Part shown: positions 1 to 6,732 of the stretch, piece after piece
Layout: each line of letters begins with the position of its first letter
Position numbering within the stretch: the first letter of the stretch is position 1
NCBI GenBank assembly: GCA_023436745.1
Contig: JAEZHZ010000288.1
Span: forward strand, 1 to 8,222
Direction: 5' to 3'
DNA: 8,222 nt
Origin: Pseudomonadota bacterium
GTDB taxonomy: Bacteria > Pseudomonadota > Alphaproteobacteria > Rhizobiales > Devosiaceae
Notes under the pieces: model-generated
Databases searched by the model: none
Told to the model about the DNA's origin: nothing
The model's input: only the letters and a program-made list of their open reading frames with translations
Translations under genes and position numbers: made by a program

Positions 1-1
1 C

Positions 2-1039
2 GGCCGCTCCGTGCGCGACAAGGTGCTGGTCGGAGCCGTCCGCGCCGCCTATGCCGACTTCACCTTCCGCGACCGCTTTCCGGTGGTGGCCCTCTACATC
101 GCCGTCGATCCGGCCGAGGTGGACGTCAACGTGCATCCGACCAAGGCCGAGCTGCGCTTCCGCGATGCGGGTGCGGTCCGGGGAGCGGTCATTCGCGCCA
201 TCGGCGAGGCGCTGGCCGCGGCCGGGTTCAAGGCTTCGACCAGCGTTGCCGAGGACGTGCTCGGGGCCTTCACCAGCCCGGTCTACGAACCTGCTGCAGT
301 TTCTTCCGTTTCCGTGCCGTATTCTCTGCAGATCGCGCCTCAGCGGGAACGGAACGCAAGCGCTTTCTCATCATTTGCCGCCGAAGAGTCCCTGCCTGGC
401 CTGTCCGAACCGAGCGCCCGCATCGAGGCCGAGGCGCCGCTCCCCGCCCTCGCCGAATACCCCCTGGGGGCGGCCCGGGCGCAGATGTTCGACAATTTCA
501 TCATCGCCCAGAATGGCGAGGCGTTGCTGCTCGTCGACCAGCATGCGGCCCACGAACGCCTTGTATATGAACGGTTTAAGGCCCAACTCGCCGCCGGCAC
601 GGTACCCAGCCAGGCGCACCTGATCCCGGTGGTGATCGAACTGCCGGAGGAAGACTGCGAACGCCTCGAGGATGCATCGGCGGAGCTGCAGACCTACGGC
701 CTTCACCTCGAACGCTTCGGCCCGCGCGCCATCGCCGTCCGCGAAACCCCAGCAATTCTGGGCTCCACAGACGTAGAGGGCCTTGTCCACGACCTCGCCG
801 ATGGTCTTGCCGAATGGGGCACGACCGCCGCCGTCAGCGACCGCATGGAAGCCATCATCGCCCGGATGGCCTGCCACGGCTCGGTCCGCTCCGGCCGCCG
901 CCTCAGGGTGGACGAGATGAACGCCCTGCTCCGCGACATGGAGCGCACGCCCCATTCCGGTCAGTGCATCCACGGCCGTCCCACCTACGTTGAGCTCAAG
1001 AAGAAGGATATCGAGCGCCTGTTCGGCCGGAGCCGCTGA
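2..1039 (+). CDS. mutL: DNA mismatch repair endonuclease MutL, C-terminal part (5' end outside window)
   Basis: MutL links mismatch recognition by MutS to strand incision and removal, acting in the cytoplasm as a dimer. The window holds the last 345 residues; the N-terminal GHKL ATPase domain lies to the left. The first residues finish the transducer domain, with VDVNVHPTK at residues 40-48 of the visible part. A variable, proline- and serine-rich linker follows (about 85-150), then the C-terminal dimerisation and endonuclease domain. The metal-binding endonuclease motif DQHA(x)2E(x)4E is intact at 179-190, supported by ACHGSVRSG (290-298) and CIHGRPT (322-328). These are known signatures of nicking MutL proteins, unlike the E. 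coli type, so I infer strand incision by MutL itself. The CxHGRP motif carries Ile at its second position, where Pro is more usual. The gene stops two bases before the next one and probably shares its transcript. Identity is secure. Confidence 0.97.
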   Translation, partial: GRSVRDKVLVGAVRAAYADFTFRDRFPVVALYIAVDPAEVDVNVHPTKAELRFRDAGAVRGAVIRAIGEALAAAGFKASTSVAEDVLGAFTSPVYEPAAVSSVSVPYSLQIAPQRERNASAFSSFAAEESLPGLSEPSARIEAEAPLPALAEYPLGAARAQMFDNFIIAQNGEALLLVDQHAAHERLVYERFKAQLAAGTVPSQAHLIPVVIELPEEDCERLEDASAELQTYGLHLERFGPRAIAVRETPAILGSTDVEGLVHDLADGLAEWGTTAAVSDRMEAIIARMACHGSVRSGRRLRVDEMNALLRDMERTPHSGQCIHGRPTYVELKKKDIERLFGRSR

Positions 1040-1041
1040 CC

Positions 1042-1539
1042 GTGCTGTACTTCACCAGCGACACCCACTTCGCCGACGTGCGGGTGCTGCGCATCGACCG
1101 CCGCCCGTTCGCCACCATGCCGGAGCACGACGCGGCGCTCATCGCGAGGTGGAACGCCACGGTCTCTCCCGACGACGAGGTCTGGCACCTGAGCGATTTC
1201 GCCCGCGGCAGCACCGAGGACGTCCAAGCGCTGCTGGAAAAGCTCAACGGAACCAAGCACCTGATCATCGGCAACAACGATCCGCCCGCGACCCTTGCGG
1301 CCGAAGGCTGGACCAGTGTCCAGCACTATGCCGAGCTGCGCATCGAGGGGCAGTTGCTCATTCTCTGCCACTATCCGTTCCGCACCTGGAATCAGATGGG
1401 CAAGAAGTCCATCAACCTGCATGGGCATTCGCATGGCAAGCTGACGCCCATGCCGCGCCAGTACGATGTCGGCGTCGACGCGCAGGACCTCAGGCCCAGG
1501 ACGCTGGAGGAGATTCTGGCGTCCCGGAAGAGGCGCTGA
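1042..1539 (+). CDS. Calcineurin-like metallophosphoesterase family protein
   Basis: This is a small cytoplasmic phosphoesterase (165 aa) of the calcineurin-like metal-dependent superfamily; its substrate cannot be told from sequence. The di-metal motifs occur in order: SDTHF (D7, H9), HLSDF (D52), GNND (77-80), CHYPF (H110) and HGHSHG (H129, H131). Two positions depart from the common pattern: the Gly of the GD motif is Ser51, and the GNHD motif reads GNND. The metal-binding Asp and Asn residues are kept, so the enzyme is probably active. The GTG start at 1042 is chosen because the DxH motif must lie near the N-terminus and a GGAG at 1029-1032 sits 9 bases upstream, inside the end of mutL. 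It starts two bases after the mutL stop, suggesting translational coupling. It converges with edd with three bases between the stops. The family call is firm, the function unknown. Confidence 0.9.
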   Translation: MLYFTSDTHFADVRVLRIDRRPFATMPEHDAALIARWNATVSPDDEVWHLSDFARGSTEDVQALLEKLNGTKHLIIGNNDPPATLAAEGWTSVQHYAELRIEGQLLILCHYPFRTWNQMGKKSINLHGHSHGKLTPMPRQYDVGVDAQDLRPRTLEEILASRKRR

Positions 1540-1542
1540 TCC

Positions 1543-3357
1543 CTACTGGAAAACGCTCGCTCCGCGATCTGCCACGCCCACCAGGGCTCGCATCCCGGCA
1601 AACAGCTCGCGGCCCATGCCATAGTGCTGCGACCGCAGGTCTTCAGTCGCCGGCGTGCGCGCGAGGAACTCCCGTTCGTCGCCGAGGAACTGAAGCGTTC
1701 CTTCATTGGCATCGAGACGGATCATGTCGCCGTCACGGATCTTGCTGATCGGGCCGCCGTCGACAGCTTCGGGCGTCATGTGGATCGCCGCGGGCACCTT
1801 GCCAGAGGCACCCGACATACGACCATCGGTGAGCAGGGCGACCTTGAAGCCGCGGTCCTGCAGGACGCCGAGCGCGGGGGTCAGCTTGTGCAGTTCCGGC
1901 ATCCCGATCGCCCGCGGCCCCGAGAAGCGGACGACAGCAATCACATCGCCGTTGAGCTCTCCTGCCTTGAACGCGGCCTGCAGGCCTTCCTGGCCGTGAA
2001 ACACCCGCGCCGGCGCCTCGACCACCCGGTGCTCCGGCTTGACCGCCGATACCTTGATGACCGAACGGCCGAGATTGCCGGTCAGGAGCTTCAAGCCGCC
2101 GGATTCCTGGAAAGGCGCCTTGGCCGAGGCCAGGACCTTGGGCAGCGCGGACTCGGCGGGCGCCGGCTGGAAAGCCAGCTCGTCTTCGATCAGCTTGGCC
2201 TCCACCGTGTAGCCCGAAAGCCCTGTGCCCCAGACCGTCCTGACATCTTCGTGCAGATGGCCGCTCTCGAGCAGTTCACGGATCAGGAAGCCCATGCCGC
2301 CGGCAGCATTGAAGTGGTTCACGTCGGCGACACCGTTGGGGTAGACGCGCGCCAGCAGCGGCGTTGCGTCCGACAGATCGCTCATGTCGTCCCACGTCAC
2401 CTGCAGCCCTGCCGCCGCGGCGATGGCGATCAGGTGAAGGGTGTGGTTGGTCGAGCCGCCGGTTGCGTGCAGACCGACGAGGCCGTTGACGATCGACTTC
2501 TCATCGATGACATGACCGACCGGCGTGTAGTTGTTGCCGAGTGCCGTCAGCGACAGCGCCCGCTTGGTGGCTTCACGGGTCAGCGCATCGCGCAAAGGCG
2601 TGCCGGGATTGATGAAGCTGGCCCCCGGCAGATGCAGGCCCATGATCTCCATCAGCATCTGGTTGCTGTTGGCGGTGCCATAGAACGTACAGGTGCCGGG
2701 CGAGTGATAGCTCTTGCTCTCAGCTTCCAGCAGTTCGGCACGCCCGACCTTGCCCTCCATGTAGAGCTGGCGAACCTTGGCCTTCTCGTCATTCGGGATG
2801 CCAGACGGCATCGGGCCGGCGGGAACGAACACTGCCGGCAGGTGACCGAAGGTCAGCGCACCGATCAGCAGTCCTGGAACGATCTTGTCGCAGATGCCGA
2901 GATAGACGGCGGCGTCGAACATGTTGTGGCTGAGCGCAATGGCCGTCGACATAGCGATGACGTCGCGGCTGAAGAGCGACAGGTCCATACCGGCCTGGCC
3001 CTGGGTCACGCCATCGCACATTGCCGGCACCCCACCGGCAACCTGTGCCGTGGCCCCGATCTCGGCCGCGGCGGCTTTGATGATGTCCGGATAGGCCTGG
3101 TACGGCTGATGGGCACTCAGCATGTCGTTGTAGCTGGTGACGATGCCCAGGTTCAGCGCCTTGTTGCCGGCCAGCATGGCTTTCTCGCTCGGCGAGCAGG
3201 CGGCGAAGCCATGGGCGAGATTGCCGCAGGAAAGGACCGCCCGGTTCACCCCCGCTTCGCGGGCAGCGTCGATGCGGCGAAGATAATCGGCCCGGCTGTC
3301 GCGGCTGCGCGCCGCAATACGGTCGGTGACGTCCTGGATGGCCTGACGGACGGACAT
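1543..3357 (-). CDS. edd: Phosphogluconate dehydratase (6-phosphogluconate dehydratase)
   Basis: Edd dehydrates 6-phosphogluconate to 2-keto-3-deoxy-6-phosphogluconate, the committing step of the Entner-Doudoroff pathway, in the cytoplasm. The protein is 604 aa, the normal full length. It matches the IlvD/Edd family along its whole length: SYNDMLSAHQPY (75-86), MCDGVTQGQAGMD (113-125), the first family signature around CDKIVPG (156-162), GTCTFYGTANSN (221-232) and the second signature ALLTDGRMSGA (507-517). By family knowledge C156 and C223 are ligands of the oxygen-sensitive iron-sulfur cluster, with C114 also conserved. The length and SYNDMLSAHQPY favour Edd over IlvD, and the zwf-pgl neighbours agree. 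The ATG start is supported by AGGAG at 3365-3369, 7 bases upstream. It is the last gene of the leftward operon, separated from pgl by 123 bp with possible hairpins, so its level may be set separately. No intrinsic terminator is visible after its stop. Confidence 0.97.
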   Translation of the reverse strand: MSVRQAIQDVTDRIAARSRDSRADYLRRIDAAREAGVNRAVLSCGNLAHGFAACSPSEKAMLAGNKALNLGIVTSYNDMLSAHQPYQAYPDIIKAAAAEIGATAQVAGGVPAMCDGVTQGQAGMDLSLFSRDVIAMSTAIALSHNMFDAAVYLGICDKIVPGLLIGALTFGHLPAVFVPAGPMPSGIPNDEKAKVRQLYMEGKVGRAELLEAESKSYHSPGTCTFYGTANSNQMLMEIMGLHLPGASFINPGTPLRDALTREATKRALSLTALGNNYTPVGHVIDEKSIVNGLVGLHATGGSTNHTLHLIAIAAAAGLQVTWDDMSDLSDATPLLARVYPNGVADVNHFNAAGGMGFLIRELLESGHLHEDVRTVWGTGLSGYTVEAKLIEDELAFQPAPAESALPKVLASAKAPFQESGGLKLLTGNLGRSVIKVSAVKPEHRVVEAPARVFHGQEGLQAAFKAGELNGDVIAVVRFSGPRAIGMPELHKLTPALGVLQDRGFKVALLTDGRMSGASGKVPAAIHMTPEAVDGGPISKIRDGDMIRLDANEGTLQFLGDEREFLARTPATEDLRSQHYGMGRELFAGMRALVGVADRGASVFQ

Positions 3358-3394
3358 GGTCGAGCTCCTACTCTGTCATGGGGCGCTCAACCGG

Positions 3395-3415
3395 AGCAGG
3401 CGGGGATCACCTGCT
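3395..3415. repeat. Inverted repeat in the pgl-edd gap
   Basis: The 6-bp arms AGCAGG (3395-3400) and CCTGCT (3410-3415) are perfect complements around a 9-base loop, 38 bases upstream of the edd start. It could form an mRNA hairpin or be a protein-binding site. Short GC-rich repeats of this kind also arise by chance, so function is only a possibility. Confidence 0.35.
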
Positions 3416-3452
3416 TCGTGGGCACACCCCTCTGGAGCCGCGTAGTGGCCAA

Positions 3453-3473
3453 GGCAGCCGATTTGGGGCCGCC
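3453..3473 (-). other. Possible mRNA hairpin just after the pgl stop
   Basis: On the minus strand, GGCGGCC and GGCTGCC pair as a 7-bp stem (one G-U pair) around a 7-base loop, starting 7 bases after the pgl stop codon. No run of U follows, so this is not a standard intrinsic terminator. It might stabilise the 3' end of the upstream message or weaken read-through into edd. This is inferred from base pairing only. Confidence 0.35.
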
Positions 3474-3480
3474 AAGGGGA

Positions 3481-4176
3481 CTATGGGCACCAGAAAACGG
3501 TTACTGGCCGGCCCGAGCGCAGCACGGCGCGCACGGGCATATCCTCGACAGGCCCGTCGCCCAGTGCGCGGTCCAGCGTGGCAGCCTTCTCTTCCCCCTC
3601 AACATGGAGATAGATCCCGTCCGCTCGGAGGAGACGCGGCAGGGTAAGGGTGATGCGGGGCTCACCCGCACCGGGGGCGCGCAGCGCCTGTGCCGGACCT
3701 TCGTCGGTCAGCACCTGATCAAGCGTGTCGCCACCGGGAAAAAAGCTCGCAGTGTGCCCGTCGTTGCCCATGCCGAGCACAACGGCTGCAAAACTCTCCG
3801 GGAGTTCGGCCAGCGTGGCGTTGGTCCTGGCAATGGCGTCGGCGTCGGGTTCGCTGCCGCCGGAATAGAGCGGCAGGAACCGCGCGACCGCTGCCGGCCC
3901 CTGCAACAGCTTCTCGTTGACGAGCTTGGCGTTGGAGCGGTCGTTGAGCTCGTCCACCCAGCGCTCGTCGACCAGGGTGACGATGACCTTCTCCCAGGCA
4001 AGCGTCCTGGTCTTGCCGAGGGCTGAAAAGAACTTGCCAGGTGTGGAGCCACCGCTCACGGCGATGGCGGCGACGCCGTCGCGCGCGATTGCTGCGTCGA
4101 TGCGGGCGGCCACCGTTTCGGCGAGTTCCTTCGCCAGGGCGGTCTTGTCTGCAAAGCTGCGGCGTTCGATGTCCAC
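3481..4176 (-). CDS. pgl: 6-phosphogluconolactonase
   Basis: Pgl hydrolyses 6-phosphogluconolactone, the product of Zwf, to 6-phosphogluconate, which feeds Edd or the oxidative pentose phosphate branch. The protein has 231 aa, typical for the soluble DevB/SOL-type enzyme. Family motifs are AVSGGSTPGKFF (39-50), TLVDERWV (67-74) with SNAKLV (81-86), LGMGNDGHTASFFPG (134-148) and RITLTLPRLL (174-183). The reading frame stays open 38 codons further upstream into zwf. I chose the GTG at 4176 because similarity to the family begins there, a GAGGA lies 9 bases upstream, and this GTG overlaps the zwf TAG by one base (TAGTG), a common coupling arrangement. Longer starts would overlap zwf heavily. It is the third gene of the operon. 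The assignment is firm and the start fairly sure. Confidence 0.95.
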   Translation of the reverse strand: MDIERRSFADKTALAKELAETVAARIDAAIARDGVAAIAVSGGSTPGKFFSALGKTRTLAWEKVIVTLVDERWVDELNDRSNAKLVNEKLLQGPAAVARFLPLYSGGSEPDADAIARTNATLAELPESFAAVVLGMGNDGHTASFFPGGDTLDQVLTDEGPAQALRAPGAGEPRITLTLPRLLRADGIYLHVEGEEKAATLDRALGDGPVEDMPVRAVLRSGRPVTVFWCP

Positions 4177-5657
4177 TAGACGATTTCCTCGTGCCAGGTG
4201 CGCCCGTCGCGCTCGATCAGCGCGATGGAGCCACTCGGGCCCCAGGTGCCTGCCGAATAGGGCTGCGGCGGCTCCGGCGAGCGGTTCCACGCCTCGCGGA
4301 TCGGGTCCACCCAGCGCCAGGCTGCCTCGAGTTCGTCGCGGCGCATGAACAGGGTCTGGTTGCCGCGGATCACATCGAGCAGCAGGCGCTCGTAGGCCTC
4401 GGGGGTCCGTTCGGAGAATTGCTGGGCGAAGCTCAGGTTGAGCGGCACCTCGCGCAGGCGCATGCCACCGGGGCCCGGGTCCTTGATCATCATCATCAGC
4501 TTGACGCCCTCGTCGGGCTGCAGGCGGATGATCAGCTTGTTGGGCCGCGGGGCCCCTTCGGCGTGGTCGAAGATCGAGTGCGGGATCGGCTTGAACTGGA
4601 TGCAGATCTCCGAGACGCGGCTTGCCATGCGCTTGCCGGTGCGCATGTAGAAGGGCACGCCGGACCAGCGCCAGTTCTCGATCTCGGCCTTCAGCGCCAC
4701 GAAGGTCTCGGTACGGCTGCCCTTCTTTTCCTCGGGCAGTTCCTCCTGATAGCCACCAACGGCTGCGGTTTCGGACTTCACGCCCCGGTACTGGCCCCGC
4801 ACCGTCTTGGTTGCCACTTCACCATTGGTGATCGGGCGCAGTGCGCGCAGCACCTTGAGCTTTTCGTCGCGGAGCGCATCGGCGTCGTCGCTGGCCGGCG
4901 GCTCCATCGCCACGAGACAGAGCAACTGCAGCATGTGGTTCTGGATCATGTCGCGCAGGGCGCCGGACTCGTCATAGTAGCCGCGGGTCCCGGCACCGAC
5001 GCTCTCTGACACCGTCAGCTGCACATGGTCGATGTGGGCGCTGTTCCAGATCGGCTCGAACAGGGCATTGGCAAAGCGCAACGCCAGCAGGTTCTGCACC
5101 GTCTCCTTACCGAGATAGTGGTCGATGCGATAAACCTGATCTTCCTTGAAGATCCTCGCGACACCGTCGTTGATTTCCATGGACGAGGCGAGATCATGTC
5201 CCAGGGGCTTCTCGATCACCACCCTTGCATCGCGGCGGTAGAACTTCTTCCTGGCAAGGTACTCGGCGATGGGCGCGAACAGGTCCGGCGCCACGGCCAG
5301 ATAGAAGGCGCGGACGATCTTGGGATCGTCACGCAGCTTGCTGCCAAGATCCCCGGCCTCGTCGGGTTTGGACACATCGATCGGCACGTAGCTGAAGATC
5401 TTCACGAACCGGTCGATAACAGCGGGATCCTGGTAGTCCTTCTCCACGAACTGGGAGACGGCGTCGCGGGCAACCTGCCTGAAATCGGCGTCACTCAGAT
5501 TCGAGCGCGAAACGCCGATAATCTGGGACTTCTCGTCGAACTGGCCATCCTTGAAGCGGTGATAAAGCGCCGGAATCAACTTGCGCTTGGTCAGGTCGCC
5601 GGTGGCGCCGAACACCACATAGTCGAAGGGCTGGACGGGAATGATGCGGCTGGACAC
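4176..5657 (-). CDS. zwf: Glucose-6-phosphate 1-dehydrogenase
   Basis: Zwf oxidises glucose-6-phosphate to 6-phosphogluconolactone with reduction of NADP+ (or NAD+), the entry to both the Entner-Doudoroff and oxidative pentose phosphate routes. With the chosen start it has 493 aa, the usual length. The N-terminal Rossmann fold shows FGATGDLTKRKL (16-27); EKPLGHD (149-155) and the substrate signature RIDHYLGKE (177-185, with H180 and K184) follow. NHMLQ carries H241, matching the known catalytic His of the family. The frame is open upstream to 5798, but that extra stretch resembles no part of Zwf. The GTG at 5657 begins just before the conserved N-terminus, has AGGA 7 bases upstream, and lies 19 bp after the kinase stop, so I take it as the start. 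Its stop overlaps the pgl start by one base. It is the second gene of the operon. Coenzyme preference cannot be read confidently. Confidence 0.97.
   Translation of the reverse strand: MSSRIIPVQPFDYVVFGATGDLTKRKLIPALYHRFKDGQFDEKSQIIGVSRSNLSDADFRQVARDAVSQFVEKDYQDPAVIDRFVKIFSYVPIDVSKPDEAGDLGSKLRDDPKIVRAFYLAVAPDLFAPIAEYLARKKFYRRDARVVIEKPLGHDLASSMEINDGVARIFKEDQVYRIDHYLGKETVQNLLALRFANALFEPIWNSAHIDHVQLTVSESVGAGTRGYYDESGALRDMIQNHMLQLLCLVAMEPPASDDADALRDEKLKVLRALRPITNGEVATKTVRGQYRGVKSETAAVGGYQEELPEEKKGSRTETFVALKAEIENWRWSGVPFYMRTGKRMASRVSEICIQFKPIPHSIFDHAEGAPRPNKLIIRLQPDEGVKLMMMIKDPGPGGMRLREVPLNLSFAQQFSERTPEAYERLLLDVIRGNQTLFMRRDELEAAWRWVDPIREAWNRSPEPPQPYSAGTWGPSGSIALIERDGRTWHEEIV
4186..4190 (-). promoter_or_regulatory. 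Ribosome binding site deciding the pgl GTG start
   Basis: GAGGA on the minus strand lies inside the last codons of zwf, 9 bases before the GTG at 4176. It supports the short pgl start and translational coupling with zwf. Confidence 0.6.
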
Positions 5658-5664
5658 TTGGCGT

Positions 5665-5668
5665 TCCT
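5665..5668 (-). promoter_or_regulatory. Ribosome binding site deciding the zwf GTG start
   Basis: AGGA on the minus strand lies in the 19-bp gap between the kinase stop and the zwf GTG, 7 bases before that GTG. It supports this start over longer in-frame choices inside the kinase gene. Confidence 0.55.
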
Positions 5669-5676
5669 GGGATAGT

Positions 5677-6615
5677 TCAGGCGGAGAAGTTTTGCCGGGC
5701 GAGGATAATAGCGCCGTGCAGGGGTTCGAATTTGGGCAGCGCGACGAAATCGCCGTGCCGCTCCTGGAGGATCGGGAACAGACGCTGTCCGAAACCACCG
5801 ACGATGGCCATCACGTTGGCCCCGTGGTTCCTGAACCAGCGTACATAGGTGTCGATATAGCCGAGCTGGATATCCATCATCCGGCGAGCAACCGGGTCAC
5901 CCTGCTCGAAATACTCGATGAAGAGCGGCATCAGCTTGCCGTATTCGGCAGGAGCACGGCCGATCAGGGCATCATCGCAGCCCTCGGAGCCATCCCGGCT
6001 CAGCAGCGTCAGGTCCATTTCGGTGGCGAAGGACCAGGTCATCGCGGCCTGGTTGTCGCCGCCGAGCGCCGCGATCACCGCCCTCGTCAGCGGCGACTCC
6101 TCCACGAGGCCGTCGGCGGCCTCGACGGAGTAGCGTGCGAGTTCGCGACCGAGGATGGCGCCCGACATCTGGTCGCCGATGTGAAAGCCCCATCCGCCGG
6201 CCTGATAGCGCTTGCCGTTCACGATGGACATGGCGGCGGAACCGGTTCCGATGGTCACCACGCCGCCTTCGTCGCCACCCAGCGCCCCGGCATGGGCGAT
6301 ATCGATGTCATCATAGACTTTGACGCCCACGAACGGCCACGGCCGCGCCGCGAATTCCGCCCGGGCCGAATCCATGCGCCCCCCGGCCATCCCGAAGCAG
6401 GCGTAGGTGTTGGCCGTCTCGGCATAGTCCACGCCCGCCGCAGCGAACACGTCGCGCGTGCCATCGGTAATGGCCTTGTACGCCGGATCGCCATCGTCGA
6501 TCTGGAGGTTGGAGCGCCCGTTCCTGACTTCGGCGAGGGTGACGAGATTCTCGTCGGCTAGGCGCACGCGGCAATTGGTGCCGCCGCCATCCACGCCAAG
6601 ATAGTATCTGGGCAC
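5677..6615 (-). CDS. BadF/BadG/BcrA/BcrD ATPase family sugar kinase (glucosamine, N-acetylglucosamine or glucose kinase)
   Basis: This is an ASKHA-fold ATP-dependent kinase of the BadF/BadG/BcrA/BcrD family, which includes N-acetylglucosamine and glucosamine kinases. The 312-aa protein shows the phosphate-1 loop LGVDGGGTNCR (6-16), an acidic DDIDIAHAGA segment (102-111) where the catalytic Asp is expected, the phosphate-2 motif VVTIGTGSA (119-127), GWGFHIGDQMSGAILGRE (141-158) and the adenosine motif IVGGFGQRL (271-279). No iron-sulfur ligands of the benzoyl-CoA reductase activator type are apparent, so a sugar kinase is the better reading. Heading an operon with zwf, pgl and edd suggests it supplies glucose-6-phosphate in place of classical Glk; this is inference, and amino sugars remain possible substrates. 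The frame is open upstream to 6756, but the GTG at 6615 directly precedes the conserved N-terminus and has GGAG 9 bases upstream. Family firm, substrate uncertain. Confidence 0.88.
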   Translation of the reverse strand: MPRYYLGVDGGGTNCRVRLADENLVTLAEVRNGRSNLQIDDGDPAYKAITDGTRDVFAAAGVDYAETANTYACFGMAGGRMDSARAEFAARPWPFVGVKVYDDIDIAHAGALGGDEGGVVTIGTGSAAMSIVNGKRYQAGGWGFHIGDQMSGAILGRELARYSVEAADGLVEESPLTRAVIAALGGDNQAAMTWSFATEMDLTLLSRDGSEGCDDALIGRAPAEYGKLMPLFIEYFEQGDPVARRMMDIQLGYIDTYVRWFRNHGANVMAIVGGFGQRLFPILQERHGDFVALPKFEPLHGAIILARQNFSA

Positions 6616-6624
6616 GCAGGGAAA

Positions 6625-6628
6625 CTCC
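6625..6628 (-). promoter_or_regulatory. Ribosome binding site deciding the kinase GTG start
   Basis: GGAG on the minus strand lies 9 bases upstream of the GTG at 6615. It favours this start over earlier in-frame codons in the divergent intergenic region. Confidence 0.55.
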
Positions 6629-6704
6629 GTTGTCCTGACGGATGCTAGGGTATCGTTTCGGCGCGGACCATAATGCGAAAGCTGCCTAGACGAAAGTAGG
6701 ATAA

Positions 6705-6732
6705 GGGACAAAAAGCCGGTACCGGCAATACT
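6705..6732 (+). promoter_or_regulatory. Weak candidate promoter for cobU/cobP
   Basis: GGGACA (6705-6710) and AATACT (6727-6732) each match four of six positions of the -35 and -10 consensus, with a 16-base spacer. The palindrome at 6715-6726 occupies that spacer, a suitable place for a regulator to block RNA polymerase. The match is weak and could be chance. Confidence 0.25.
6715..6726. repeat. Perfect 12-bp palindrome, possible operator
   Basis: GCCGGTACCGGC is fully self-complementary and lies near the middle of the divergent intergenic region, about 80 bases from the cobU start and 100 from the kinase start. A dimeric regulator could bind it and affect both directions. The palindrome is directly visible; its role is inference, and no regulator gene is present in the window. 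Confidence 0.4.

Noticed and set aside
990..1748. Plus-strand open frame overlapping the end of mutL, the phosphoesterase and the end of edd
   Set aside because: Its translation is low-complexity Arg- and Ala-rich sequence, while the two genes it overlaps have clear family motifs in other frames.
3369..3380. A tiny ATG-started frame just upstream of edd on the minus strand (Met-Thr-Glu-stop), considered as a leader peptide or alternative edd start
   Set aside because: It has three codons, is out of step with any attenuator-like arrangement, and its stop overlaps the edd ribosome binding site area by chance-like spacing. It cannot extend edd because it ends in a stop.
1624..4026. A very long open frame (about 800 codons) on the plus strand, opposite edd and pgl
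   Set aside because: It lies antisense to two clearly identified genes, is rich in Arg, Gly, His and Asp as expected from the reverse reading of GC-rich codons, and shows no recognisable domain. Long antisense frames are common in high-GC genomes.
4041..6561. Long plus-strand open frames opposite zwf and the kinase (4041-5009, 5025-5675, 5641-6561)
   Set aside because: All are antisense to well-supported genes, with no motif or credible start signal of their own.
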